From Salinibacterium sp. dk2585 (lineage in GTDB: Bacteria > Actinomycetota > Actinomycetes > Actinomycetales > Microbacteriaceae): a stretch of DNA of 64,000 nucleotides. The stretch is from NCBI RefSeq assembly GCF_008001035.1, contig NZ_CP042856.1:682001-746000 (forward strand), in the 5' to 3' direction. Every line of letters starts with the position of its first letter. Position 1 is the first letter of the stretch. Under the pieces are notes generated by a model. It was not told the origin of the DNA. It saw nothing but the letters and a program-made list of their open reading frames with translations, and did not search any database. Positions 17,439 through 25,635 of the stretch are shown here, one piece after another. The translations under genes were made by a program, and so were the position numbers.

Positions 17439-18605
17439 GTGGTCACGCGTGGAGACAAGCTCGAGAGCGTACGGCGTCGAAACCTCTCGACCGTGCTGGG
17501 CCTCGTTCACCGCGGAGGAGACCTCTCCCGCGCCGAGTTGACAGTGCAGACAGGACTCAACCGCTCGACGATCGCCGCGCTCGTCGCCGAACTCGAGGGC
17601 CTCGGCCTTGTCGTGGAGGCGACGCCCTCGGCGAGCAAGCGCGTCGGGCGGCCGTCGCCGCGTGTGCTCCCCGATCCCCGTCCCGTCGCGATCGCCGTCA
17701 ATCCCGAGGTCGACGCGATCACGGTGGGCGTCGTCGGCCTCTGTGCGCGGGTCGAGCACCGCATTCGCCACGAGGTGGACCACATCGTCACGCCCGAGGA
17801 GGCGGTCGAGATCATCGCGCGGCTCGTCTCGGACATCCAGGAGCGCATCGGCGCGGAGCGGCGCATCCGTGGCATCGGCCTCGCCATCCCGGGCCTCGTA
17901 CGGGCTGCCGACGGCGTCGTGCGCTGGGCGCCCCACCTGGGCTGGCGGGAGACGCCCATCACCCGGATGATCGAGGATGCCCTCGGAATGCCTGCGAGGG
18001 CCGAGAACGACGCGACCCTCGCCGCGATCGCCGAGCGCGAGTTCGGCGTTGGCAAGGATGTCGACGACCTCGTGTACCTCAACGGCGGGGCGAGTGGCAT
18101 CGGCGGCGGCGTGATCGTGCGGGGGCTCCCGCTCGGCGGCGTCGCGGGCTACGCGGGGGAATTCGGGCAGAACCGACCGGGGCTCGCCAACCTCGACGAC
18201 AGGGCGACGGAGCACGGCACCCTCGAGGACGAGGTGAGCAGGGCGCGCCTCCTGCGGGTGTTGGGCATGTCGACGGCCGACGAGTCGACGCTCGAAGCGG
18301 CCCTCCTCGCCTCGAGCGACGAGGCGGTCTTGGCGGAGATCGCGCGCCAGCATCGCGTCCTGGCCGTGGCCCTGAGCAACGCCATCAACGTGCTCAATCC
18401 CGAACTCGTCGTGCTTGGCGGCTTCCTCGCGAGCCTCCACACCTGCGACCCCGAGCGTTTCGACTCGCTCGTCGAGCGGTCGACCGTCCCCGCCGCGTGG
18501 GAGGGTGTGCGCATCGAACGTGCCGGCCTCGCGCAGGACGGCCTCCTGATCGGTGCCGCTGAGCTGGCCCTGGCGCCGCTGCTGCAGGACCCCGCGGGCT
18601 TCTAG
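17439..18605 (+). CDS. ROK-family transcriptional regulator
   Basis: NagC/XylR-type repressor, 388 aa. N-terminal winged helix-turn-helix (RAELTVQTGLNRSTIAALVAEL, about residues 29-50) followed by a sugar-kinase-like ROK domain with the glucokinase-type segment ENDATLAAIAEREFG and VYLNGGASGIGGGVIVRG. The classic ROK zinc-binding cysteines are not obvious, as in many regulator members. GTG 17439 is chosen because TAAGGT lies 6 nt before it (leaderless). Divergent from the importer operon it presumably represses, and followed by the GH1 gene. Confidence 0.92.
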   Translation: MVTRGDKLESVRRRNLSTVLGLVHRGGDLSRAELTVQTGLNRSTIAALVAELEGLGLVVEATPSASKRVGRPSPRVLPDPRPVAIAVNPEVDAITVGVVGLCARVEHRIRHEVDHIVTPEEAVEIIARLVSDIQERIGAERRIRGIGLAIPGLVRAADGVVRWAPHLGWRETPITRMIEDALGMPARAENDATLAAIAEREFGVGKDVDDLVYLNGGASGIGGGVIVRGLPLGGVAGYAGEFGQNRPGLANLDDRATEHGTLEDEVSRARLLRVLGMSTADESTLEAALLASSDEAVLAEIARQHRVLAVALSNAINVLNPELVVLGGFLASLHTCDPERFDSLVERSTVPAAWEGVRIERAGLAQDGLLIGAAELALAPLLQDPAGF

Positions 18606-18643
18606 GCCCCGCACGGCTCGGCGAGAAGCGCCGCACGTCGCCT

Positions 18644-18657
18644 TGAGAGCGCTCCCA
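18644..18657 (+). promoter_or_regulatory. CelR-like LacI operator before the beta-glucosidase gene
   Basis: TGAGAGCGCTCCCA is one base away from the palindrome TGGGAGCGCTCCCA known as the CelR site of cellulolytic actinobacteria. It sits at the expected -35 region of a promoter with -10 TAGAGT (18677-18682), 33 nt upstream of the GH1 start, so repression by a cellobiose-responsive LacI protein is likely. Confidence 0.7.
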
Positions 18658-18689
18658 GATCGAGGGATGTCTCGGGTAGAGTCCGTCGC

Positions 18690-20129
18690 ATGATCTCTGG
18701 TTCCCCCGACTACCGCGACCACGGCCTCGAGTTCCCCGAAACCTTCCTCTTCGGCTCGGCGACGGCGTCGTACCAGATCGAGGGAGCCTACGACGAGGAT
18801 GGCCGCGGCCCCTCGATCTGGGACGCCTTCAGCCGGGAACCCGGTCGCATCGTCAACGGGGACACGGGAGACGTCGCCGACGACCACTACCACCGCCTCG
18901 ATGAGGACCTCGACCTCATGCAGCGCCTCGGCCTGGAGTCCTACCGCTTCTCCATCGCGTGGCCGCGCATCATGCCGACGGGCAGCGGCAGCATCAACGA
19001 GAAGGGCGTCGCGTTTTACTCGCGCCTCGTCGATGGACTGCTCGCCCGCGGCATCCGCCCCATCGCGACCCTCTATCACTGGGACCTGCCGCAGCCCCTC
19101 GAGGATGCCGGGGGATGGCCCCAGCGCGACACCGCCTACCGCTTCGCGGACTACGCCGAGGCGGTCGGTGCCAGGCTCGGCGATCGAGTGCACACATGGA
19201 CGACCCTCAACGAACCGTGGTGCTCCGCCTACCTCGGCTACGGTTCGGGGGCCCACGCGCCCGGCCGCACGAGCGGACGCGACGCGCTCGCCGCCGTGCA
19301 CCACCTCAACCTCGCGCACGGGCTCGGCGTGCAGGCGCTGCGGTCGGTCGCGAGCAACGACGCCCAGTACTCGGCCACGCTCAACTTCCACGTGCTGCGC
19401 CCGGGCGATGACAACGCCGATGACGCCATGCGCCGCATCGACGCCCTCGCCAACCGCGCCTTCACCGGCCCAATGCTGCGCGGTGAGTACCCGGCCGACC
19501 TGCTTGAAGACACCTCGAAAGTCACCGACTGGCAATTCGTGCGCCCCGGCGACCTCGAGCAGATCCACCAGCCGATCGACTTCCTCGGCGTCAACTACTA
19601 CTCGACCGCGACCGTGCGCACCTGGGACGGCCGTCGCCCCCGCCAGACAGCCGATGGGCACAAGGATGCCGGCGGCTCGCCGTGGCCCGGCAGCGACATG
19701 GTGGAGTTCGTGCAGCAGGCCGGCCCCTACACGGCCATGGGGTGGAACATCGCGCCCGACGGCCTCGAGGAGCTCCTCCTCTCGCTGCACGAGCAGTTCC
19801 CCGAGCTGCCGCTCATGGTCACCGAGAACGGGGCCGCCTTCGATGACCAGGTGATCGACGGTGCCGTGCACGACGTCGAGCGCACCGACTACCTGCAGCG
19901 GCACTTCACGGCAGCCCATCGGGCGATGCAGCGCGGCGTCGACCTTCGCGGCTACCAGGTGTGGTCGCTGCTCGACAACTTCGAGTGGGCCTACGGCTAC
20001 ACCAAGCGATTCGGCGTCGTGCACGTCGACTACCGCACGCTCGCGCGCACCATCAAGGACTCTGGCCACTGGTACGCGGAACTCATCCGCACGAGGGCGA
20101 TCCCACGGGGGCCCAAGAGCCAGCGATGA
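18690..20129 (+). CDS. Beta-glucosidase, GH1
   Basis: Intracellular retaining beta-glucosidase, 479 aa, releasing glucose from cellobiose and related beta-glucosides. Catalytic acid/base Glu175 is in TTLNEPW and nucleophile Glu379 in MVTENGAAF. The N-terminal family signature [20 protein letters not shown] is intact. Start ATG 18690 has TAGAGT 7 nt before it, suggesting a leaderless mRNA. It lies 84 nt after the ROK gene and has its own CelR-like operator. Confidence 0.97.
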   Translation: MISGSPDYRDHGLEFPETFLFGSATASYQIEGAYDEDGRGPSIWDAFSREPGRIVNGDTGDVADDHYHRLDEDLDLMQRLGLESYRFSIAWPRIMPTGSGSINEKGVAFYSRLVDGLLARGIRPIATLYHWDLPQPLEDAGGWPQRDTAYRFADYAEAVGARLGDRVHTWTTLNEPWCSAYLGYGSGAHAPGRTSGRDALAAVHHLNLAHGLGVQALRSVASNDAQYSATLNFHVLRPGDDNADDAMRRIDALANRAFTGPMLRGEYPADLLEDTSKVTDWQFVRPGDLEQIHQPIDFLGVNYYSTATVRTWDGRRPRQTADGHKDAGGSPWPGSDMVEFVQQAGPYTAMGWNIAPDGLEELLLSLHEQFPELPLMVTENGAAFDDQVIDGAVHDVERTDYLQRHFTAAHRAMQRGVDLRGYQVWSLLDNFEWAYGYTKRFGVVHVDYRTLARTIKDSGHWYAELIRTRAIPRGPKSQR

Positions 20130-20182
20130 AAGCTGCGGGTGCACTGGATGCCGCGGCGTCGCGCCGCGCATAATCTCAGGCC

Positions 20183-20857
20183 ATGCCATCCCGCGAAGCT
20201 CACAAGGTCACCCGTCGCTGGCCCGTCATCAGCGCCGCCGTCGCAGTGGCGCTCGCCGCCGCGCTCGGCGCGCTCATCGCATTCGCGGTCGGCAATGTCG
20301 CGCTCGAACCGGACAACGAATGGCTTGAGGACCTCGCCGAGCAGAGGACCATCTGGCTCGACGCACCCGCGCTGCTCCTCGACTGGCTCGGCGGCGGCAT
20401 CGTGGGCATCTACATCATCCCGATCGGCACGGTCGTCGTGCTTTGCCTCTTCCGCCGCTTCTGGGCGGCCCTCTACTATGCGCTCGCGTCGCTCATCAGC
20501 GTCGGAGTCGTGCAACTGCTCAAGGGCATCTTCGACCGCCCGAGGCCGGAAGACATGATGGTGCTCTCCGATGCGGGGTCCTTCCCCTCGGGGCATGTCG
20601 CGAACGCCGCGACGATTGCGGTCACGCTCGGCATCATCCTGTCGCGCACGTGGGTGTGGATCGCGGGCGCGATCTACACGATCCTCATGCTGCTGTCACG
20701 CACCTACCTCGGGGTGCACTGGCTCACCGACACAGTCGGCGGCCTGCTGATCGGCGCCGGTGTCGCCATCATCGTGTGGGCCCCCTTCGCCGTGCGGCTC
20801 GAACACGAACGAGAACGGACGCGTGCCCAAGAAGCCAGGAAACTGGCCGCACACTAG
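20183..20857 (+). CDS. PAP2-family phosphatase, membrane-bound
   Basis: Integral membrane lipid phosphatase, 224 aa, about six helices. The three-part PAP2 signature is complete: KGIFDRPRPED (C1), SFPSGHVANAA (C2, catalytic His) and SRTYLGVHWLTDTVGG (C3, nucleophile His). Likely substrates are undecaprenyl pyrophosphate or phosphatidylglycerol phosphate. TAATCT lies 6 nt before the ATG, so translation is probably leaderless. Confidence 0.94.
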   Translation: MPSREAHKVTRRWPVISAAVAVALAAALGALIAFAVGNVALEPDNEWLEDLAEQRTIWLDAPALLLDWLGGGIVGIYIIPIGTVVVLCLFRRFWAALYYALASLISVGVVQLLKGIFDRPRPEDMMVLSDAGSFPSGHVANAATIAVTLGIILSRTWVWIAGAIYTILMLLSRTYLGVHWLTDTVGGLLIGAGVAIIVWAPFAVRLEHERERTRAQEARKLAAH

Positions 20858-20866
20858 TCTGGCCGC

Positions 20867-21436
20867 ATGACCGTGGAGACCCCCGCTCCAAAGGTGTCGC
20901 GCAGGCAGCAGCTCGTGCAGGTAGCGCTCGAGGTGCTCGAACGTGACGGCTTCGCCCACCTGAGCATCGGCGAGGTCGCTCGCCGTGCCGGCATCAAGCC
21001 GCCCTCCCTCTATAAGCAGTTCGCGAGCAAGGCCGACATTGAGGACGGCGTCGTCGAACACGGCCTGCAGCTGATGGTCGCCGACTTCGAGCGTTGCCTC
21101 GAGCAGATGCCGCCCGACGCGGCACCCGCAGAACGGCTGCGACGGCTTCTCGCGACCTTCCGCGAGTTCGGCCTCGAACATCCGCAGCTCTACCTGCTCA
21201 TGAACAGCAAGCCCTTCGAGGCGCAGCAGGCAGCATCGCAGACGACGCACGCCGCAGCGCGGATGTTCGTCAGCGCCGTCTCAGACCTCCTGCGCTCCCC
21301 CGAGAGCGAGGTTGCGGTGACGGCCGTGTGGACGTGGGCACACGGCATCCTGAGCCAGGAGATTGTCGGGCGGGTGCATCGGCCGGATGCCACGTGGGAC
21401 ATGCTCGTCGAGACCGTCGCGTCGATGCGCGGCTAG
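20867..21436 (+). CDS. TetR-family transcriptional regulator
   Basis: Repressor of 189 aa. N-terminal HTH spans RQQLVQVALEVLERDGFAHL SIGEVARRAGIKPPSLYKQFASKADIEDGV (about residues 11-60); the C-terminal ligand domain ends with TAVWTWAHGILSQEIVGRV, resembling WHG-domain TetR proteins. TAGTCT lies 6 nt before ATG 20867 (leaderless). It precedes a glycosyltransferase gene by 33 nt and probably controls it. Confidence 0.92.
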   Translation: MTVETPAPKVSRRQQLVQVALEVLERDGFAHLSIGEVARRAGIKPPSLYKQFASKADIEDGVVEHGLQLMVADFERCLEQMPPDAAPAERLRRLLATFREFGLEHPQLYLLMNSKPFEAQQAASQTTHAAARMFVSAVSDLLRSPESEVAVTAVWTWAHGILSQEIVGRVHRPDATWDMLVETVASMRG

Positions 21437-21469
21437 ACTGCAGGCGCACTCGCAATGATGGGAGTACGG

Positions 21470-22669
21470 ATGCCACACATCCTCATGGTCGCGTCGACCG
21501 CGCCGAGCCACATCTACCCCTCGCTCGCGCTCATGCGAGAACTGGTCGACCGCGGGCACCGCGTGAGTTACGTCGTCGGTGAGGAATTGGTGCCGCTTGT
21601 GCAGGCGACCGGGGTGGAGGTCGTGGCCCACCCGTCGATCCTTCCCCAGGGTGACGAGGACTGGCCGGAAGACATCGGGGAGGCCATGAGGGTCTTCCTC
21701 GATGAGGGCATCGCCGTGCTGCCCATGCTCATCGAACGCTTCGACGACGACCGGCCCGATCTTGTGCTTTATGACATCGGCGGGCATCCGGGGCCCATCG
21801 TCGCCGCGCGCTACGGTGTGCCGGCCGTGCAACTCTCGCCCGCCTTCGTCGCGTGGGACACCTTCGAGCAGGACAACGGCGACTTCTACGACGCCCTCAA
21901 GGCCTCCGTCTCGGGTCGCGCCTACTTCGACACCTTCACGGCGTGGTTCCGCGAGAACGGTCTCGATTGGGATGCCGAAACGAAGCAGCCGGACCACATC
22001 CTCGCGCTCCTGCCGAAGGCCATGCAGCCCTTCGCCGACCGCGTGCCCGACACGGTGCGCTTCGTCGGCCCGTGCCTCGACCCCGCCAGGCTCGCGGATG
22101 CCTCGTGGACGCCGCCCGCCGCAGGCCGCCGTGTGCTCCTCGTCTCCTTCGGCACCGCCTACACAGACCAGCTGCACGTCTACCGCAGCGTCATCGAGGC
22201 CTTCGGTCTCGCCGGCGAGCGGGGGGAGGAAGGCGGTCCCGAGGCGGATGACGCATGGCACGTCGTCATGGCGATCGGCCGTCGGGTGAATCCCGACGAT
22301 CTCGGCCCCCTGCCCGTCAACGTCGAGGTGCATGAGCAGGTGCCGCAACTCACGGTGCTGGCATCCGCTGACGCCTTCATCACCCACGCGGGGATGGGCG
22401 GATGCACCGAGGCGCTGTGGTTCGGAGTGCCGACCGTTGCCATCCCGCAGGCCGTCGACCAGTTCGCGAACGCCGACAAGCTCGCCGAGCTCGGCATCGG
22501 CATCCACCTGCCCGCCGGCGAGGTCAGCGCCGAATCGATCCGTCTCTCGGTCGACTCGGTGGCCAACTCGCGCGAGGTGCGGGAGCGGCTCGCCGTGCTG
22601 AGCGCCGAGACGCGGGCGAACGGCGGCGTCGACAACGCGGCCGACGCAGTCGAGTCGTTCGTGAGTTGA
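21470..22669 (+). CDS. Macrolide-type glycosyltransferase (GT1)
   Basis: UDP-sugar-dependent transferase, 399 aa, GT-B fold. N-terminal ILMVASTAPSHIYPSLALMRELVDRGHRVSYV fits the MGT/OleD group, and the donor-site motif THAGMGGCTEALWFGVPTVAIPQAVDQFANA is the classic GT1 signature. Such enzymes glycosylate and inactivate macrolides or modify flavonoids and lipids. ATG 21470 is preferred over 21455 and 21458 because GGAG lies at 21461-21464. Coupled with an upstream TetR gene, a detoxification role is plausible but inferred. Confidence 0.92.
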   Translation: MPHILMVASTAPSHIYPSLALMRELVDRGHRVSYVVGEELVPLVQATGVEVVAHPSILPQGDEDWPEDIGEAMRVFLDEGIAVLPMLIERFDDDRPDLVLYDIGGHPGPIVAARYGVPAVQLSPAFVAWDTFEQDNGDFYDALKASVSGRAYFDTFTAWFRENGLDWDAETKQPDHILALLPKAMQPFADRVPDTVRFVGPCLDPARLADASWTPPAAGRRVLLVSFGTAYTDQLHVYRSVIEAFGLAGERGEEGGPEADDAWHVVMAIGRRVNPDDLGPLPVNVEVHEQVPQLTVLASADAFITHAGMGGCTEALWFGVPTVAIPQAVDQFANADKLAELGIGIHLPAGEVSAESIRLSVDSVANSREVRERLAVLSAETRANGGVDNAADAVESFVS

Positions 22670-22678
22670 GCCCGTCGC

Positions 22679-22699
22679 GGGTTGAGCCTGTCGAAACCC
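22679..22699. repeat. Short inverted repeat of a type common in Microbacteriaceae intergenic DNA
   Basis: GGGTTGAGCCTGTCGAAACCC pairs its ends GGGTT and AACCC; a partial second copy (GTTGAGCCCGTCG) precedes it. It lies just after the glycosyltransferase stop codon and may act as a terminator. The motif is familiar to me as a recurrent intergenic word in this family; copy number cannot be checked here. Confidence 0.5.
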
Positions 22700-22724
22700 C
22701 TCTCATCGGCGTACCGTGTGCGGC

Positions 22725-22892
22725 ATGTCTGACCCCAAGAACGCACAGGACCCAGCCGAGCAGGATGGCGCGGTGGAAGACGTCAACGACCCCAAGGTCG
22801 AGGCTGACACTGAGTCGGGTGGCGCGCCCGAGGATCCCGATACCGACCCGGCCGTGTATGACGGGGGAGCCTCGGACGACTCAGGGAGCTGA
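22725..22892 (+). CDS. Small acidic protein, function unknown
   Basis: A 55-aa reading frame starting MSDPKNAQDPAEQDGAVEDV, with 15-16 Asp/Glu residues, few hydrophobics and a likely disordered structure. Support for it being real: a TACCGT -10 box sits exactly 7 nt before the ATG, as at many genuine leaderless genes here, and the frame fills the gap between two genes. It has no domain I recognise. Function unknown. Confidence 0.6.
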   Translation: MSDPKNAQDPAEQDGAVEDVNDPKVEADTESGGAPEDPDTDPAVYDGGASDDSGS

Positions 22893-22917
22893 GCCGCCCC
22901 GGGCTAGCCTTGGACGT

Positions 22918-23499
22918 ATGCCCACGTCTGTTGCTGCCCACTCCCGCCTCGCCGTTTCTTCAGTGCCCCTCAGTGACGCGCACGCGGAGCGGTGGAGCAC
23001 GCGAGCCTTCGACCCCGACGCGACGGTCACAGAGCAGCAGCTGACGACCGTGCTCGAGGCTGCGCGCTGGGCGCCCTCCGCAAGCAACACGCAGCCGTGG
23101 CGCTTCATCGTCGCCCGTCGCGGCACGGCGGAGTATGACGCGATCCTCGCCGGCCTCATCGAGAGCAACCAGGTGTGGGCGCAGGCAGCGTCGGTGCTCA
23201 TGGTGAATTTCGCGAAGACGGATGCCTCGGGCTCGACCCTTCGCTGGGCCGAATACGATCTCGGGCAGTCCGTCGCTCACCTCTCGTTGCAGGCGCAGCT
23301 GCTCGGCCTCCACACGCACCAGATGGGCGGCATCTACCCCGACATGCTGCGGGAATTGTTCGGCCTCGCGCCGGAACTCGTGCCCGTCTCGGTGACGGCG
23401 CTCGGCATGCTGGGATCGGCGGATGCGCTCCCCGAGAAGCTGCAGGCCCGCGAGCTGGCGCCGCGCACACGCCTGCCCCTCAGCGAGCTGCTGCTCTGA
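22918..23499 (+). CDS. Nitroreductase-family protein
   Basis: FMN-dependent oxidoreductase fold, 193 aa. The motif STRAFDPDATVTEQQL followed by VLEAARWAPSASNTQPWRF is the FMN-phosphate binding region of the nitroreductase superfamily. SVAHLSLQAQLLGLHTHQMGG is the second conserved segment. Likely reduces nitro compounds, quinones or enones with NAD(P)H; substrate unknown. TAGCCT lies 7 nt before ATG 22918 (leaderless). Confidence 0.93.
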   Translation: MPTSVAAHSRLAVSSVPLSDAHAERWSTRAFDPDATVTEQQLTTVLEAARWAPSASNTQPWRFIVARRGTAEYDAILAGLIESNQVWAQAASVLMVNFAKTDASGSTLRWAEYDLGQSVAHLSLQAQLLGLHTHQMGGIYPDMLRELFGLAPELVPVSVTALGMLGSADALPEKLQARELAPRTRLPLSELLL

Positions 23500-23503
23500 C
23501 GCG

Positions 23504-23627
23504 CTGTGCGTTGACCCAACACGCGGCGGAGACTGTGTCGAAACTGTGGCGGCGAATGGGGGATTCGAGCTCCCATTCGGCCCTGTGCGTTGACCCAACA
23601 CGCGGCGGAGTTTGTGTCGAACCTGGC
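23504..23627. repeat. Tandem degenerate copies of the tRNA-Ser 3' half
   Basis: Two units with a 79-nt period (23504-23582 and from 23583) share CTGTGCGTTGACCCAACACG. Parts match the neighbouring tRNA-Ser: CGTTGACCCAACACGC against CGTTAACCCAACACGC of its variable arm, and GAATGGGGGATTCGA of its T-arm and acceptor end. They sit just beyond the tRNA 3' end. Duplicated tRNA 3' ends are typical leftovers of site-specific integration. Confidence 0.75.
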
Positions 23628-23711
23628 GGAGAATGGGGGATTCGAACCCCCGAGGGCGTTAACCCAACACGCTTTCCAAGCGTGCGCCATAGGCCACTAG
23701 GCGAATTCTCC
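23624..23711 (-). tRNA. tRNA-Ser (anticodon GGA)
   Basis: Minus-strand cloverleaf beginning GGAGAATTCGCC; 5' acceptor GGAGAAT pairs with ATTCTCC. Anticodon arm CGCTTGGAAAGCG gives anticodon GGA. A long variable arm (class II) identifies serine. T-arm GGGGGTTCGAATCCCCC. The discriminator G is followed by an encoded CCA (3' end at 23624). Degenerate copies of its 3' half lie immediately downstream. Confidence 0.95.
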
Positions 23712-23844
23712 TGACGGCGTTCGGCGGTTTCCCGCGTCGGCCTCCCAAGATCTTACGCGATTTCGGGAGGCGCGCTGTCCAGCCCATGTCTCGCTCAGGA
23801 TGTCGGGGCAGACTCGTGGCGGTCTTACGAACGAAGGAGCACTG

Positions 23845-25302
23845 ATGACTTTGCTGGATGACGCCAATTGGGCGGGCCGGGTCTACGTCGATGGCTGGAC
23901 GAGCGGCAGTGCCGGTTCGATTCCGGTGATGGAGCCGGCGACGGGGCGGGAGCTCAGTACTGTCGGCGCGGCGTCGCCGGATGATGTGCTGAGGGCTGCC
24001 ACCTCGGCGGCCCGTGCGCAGCGTGATTGGGCGCAGCGTCGGCCTGAGGAGCGTGCCGCGGTGCTGCGCCGTGCCGGACTGCTGTTTGAGGAGCACGGGG
24101 AGGAGATCCAGGGTTGGATCGTCCGCGAGACGGGGGCGATCCCGCCCAAGGCGCAGCTGGAGTCGCACATTGCGGCGAATGAGTGCTTCGAGGCATCCGC
24201 TCTGCCTGGCCACCCGCAGGGGGATGTGCTGACGAGCAACGAGGACCGCTGGTCGTTCGCCCGTCGGCGCCCGGCTGGCGTCGTGAGCGTGATCGCGCCG
24301 TTCAACTTTCCGCTGATCCTGTCGATCCGTTCGGTCGCTCCCGCGATCGCGCTCGGCAACAGTGTGCTGCTCAAGCCGGACCCCCGCACGGCGGTCTCGG
24401 GCGGTGTCGTGCTCATGCGCGTCTTCGAGGAGGCGGGCTTGCCGCCCGGAGTGCTGCAGTTGTTGCCGGGTGGGGCGGATGTCGGTGTTGCAGTCTGCGA
24501 GGCGCCGGAGGTGCGCGTGATCGCCTTCACGGGGTCGACGGCTGCTGGCCGCAAGGTGGGGGAGTCTGCTGCCCGCAACCTCAAGCGCGCGCATCTCGAG
24601 CTGGGCGGCAACAATGCACTCATCGTGCTGCCTGGCGCCGACCTCGAGAAGGCGGTCTCGGCTGGTGCCTTCGGCTCCTTCATGCACCAAGGGCAGATCT
24701 GCATGACGACGGGCCGCCACCTCGTGCACGAGAGCATGTATGACGAGTACGTGCGCCTGCTTTCGGAGAAGGCGGAGGGCCTGCCGGTCGGTGACCCGGC
24801 TTCTGGCCAGGTCGCGCTCGGGCCGATCATCGATGAGAAGCAGTGGGAGCGCATCGATGGCATCGTCAAGCAGTCCGTCGAGGCTGGCGCGACCGTGTCG
24901 GCGGGTGGTGGCGGCGAGGCCCTGTTCTACCGACCGACCGTGCTCTCTGGCATCGACAGCAACAACCCCGGCTGGACGGAGGAGATCTTCGGCCCAGTGG
25001 CTCCCGTCATGAAGTTCAGCACGATTGACGAGGCGGTCGAGCTTACGAATGCGAGCGAGTACGGGCTCTCGGTCGGCATCCTGGGCGACGTGGGGGAGGC
25101 AATGAAGATCGCCGACCGCATCAACTCCGGCAAGATCCACATCAACGAGCAGACTGTCTCCGATGAGGCGAACTCGCCCTTCGGTGGCGTCGGCGCCTCT
25201 GGTACCGGATCGCGCGTGGGTGGTGCGGCCGCCAACATCGAGTCTTTCACCGAGACCCAGTGGCTGACGATGCGGCCGGACATCGCGATCTACCCGTTCT
25301 GA
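23845..25302 (+). CDS. Aldehyde dehydrogenase, benzaldehyde/vanillin dehydrogenase type
   Basis: NAD(P)-dependent enzyme of 485 aa oxidising aldehydes to acids. Rossmann segment FNFPLILSIRSVAPAIALGNSVLLKPDP, FTGSTAAGRKVGE, catalytic Glu in HLELGGNNALIV and nucleophile Cys in HQGQICMTTGR are all present. Overall composition is closest in my judgement to benzaldehyde dehydrogenases. ATG 23845 follows an SD AAGGAG (23834-23839). Codon choice is less GCC/CTC-biased than that of neighbours (more CCG, GCG, GCT, CTG), and the gene stands alone beside tRNA-Ser, so horizontal acquisition is plausible. Confidence 0.92.
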   Translation: MTLLDDANWAGRVYVDGWTSGSAGSIPVMEPATGRELSTVGAASPDDVLRAATSAARAQRDWAQRRPEERAAVLRRAGLLFEEHGEEIQGWIVRETGAIPPKAQLESHIAANECFEASALPGHPQGDVLTSNEDRWSFARRRPAGVVSVIAPFNFPLILSIRSVAPAIALGNSVLLKPDPRTAVSGGVVLMRVFEEAGLPPGVLQLLPGGADVGVAVCEAPEVRVIAFTGSTAAGRKVGESAARNLKRAHLELGGNNALIVLPGADLEKAVSAGAFGSFMHQGQICMTTGRHLVHESMYDEYVRLLSEKAEGLPVGDPASGQVALGPIIDEKQWERIDGIVKQSVEAGATVSAGGGGEALFYRPTVLSGIDSNNPGWTEEIFGPVAPVMKFSTIDEAVELTNASEYGLSVGILGDVGEAMKIADRINSGKIHINEQTVSDEANSPFGGVGASGTGSRVGGAAANIESFTETQWLTMRPDIAIYPF

Positions 25303-25312
25303 CGGTCGGGCG

Positions 25313-25359
25313 GCGGATGCTCGGCCCCCCGGTTCGTGAAGGCTGGGCCGGGCATCCGC
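25313..25359 (+). terminator. Hairpin terminator after the aldehyde dehydrogenase gene
   Basis: Arms GCGGATGCTCGGCCC (25313-25327) and GGGCCGGGCATCCGC (25345-25359) form 15 pairs with one G-U, ending 1 nt before the SRP RNA -10 box (TAGACT, 25360-25365). No T-run. Confidence 0.6.
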
Positions 25360-25370
25360 TAGACTTGTTC

Positions 25371-25462
25371 ACGGCTCCTCGCGTGGCGCCATCCAGGCCA
25401 ACTCCCCCAGGGCAGAAATGCAGCAAGGGTAACCGGGCTCTGGCGGGTGCGCGAGGGGTCCT
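25371..25462 (+). ncRNA. ffs: Signal recognition particle RNA (bacterial small type)
   Basis: The conserved apical domain reads GGCAGAAATGCAGCAAGGGTA, with the symmetric and asymmetric loops that bind Ffh. Outer strands GGCTCCTCGCG and GCGCGAGGGGTCC close the hairpin. A -10 box TAGACT (25360-25365) places the 5' end at about 25371. It forms the SRP with Ffh for membrane protein targeting. A hairpin (25470-25496) follows. Confidence 0.95.
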
Positions 25463-25469
25463 TTACATT

Positions 25470-25496
25470 TTGGGGCAAGGGCTTCGCCCGCCCCAA
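25470..25496 (+). terminator. Hairpin downstream of SRP RNA
   Basis: TTGGGGC (25470-25476) pairs with GCCCCAA (25490-25496), enclosing an inner GGGC-TTC-GCCC stem. The likely transcription end of ffs. From here to 25623 I see no gene. Confidence 0.6.
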
Positions 25497-25635
25497 CACC
25501 TCGCTTTGCTCGGCTGTCTGCCCGCTTGGAGAGCGGCGGCGTCGCCATGCTGTGCGGCTCATTTCTGCCCGGAGGCATGGCGCCGAACCGACAAGAGATG
25601 TTGCGCAAGGAGTCTTGTGTAACTAGTCTGGCGGC

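Noticed and set aside
17301-20189. Very long open frame (962 codons) on the minus strand opposite the ROK and GH1 genes
   Set aside because: It runs antisense to two clearly recognised genes. Its composition (Val/Gly/Arg/Glu rich, no domain) is what a high-GC third-position pattern creates in the opposite frame. No promoter or SD fits.
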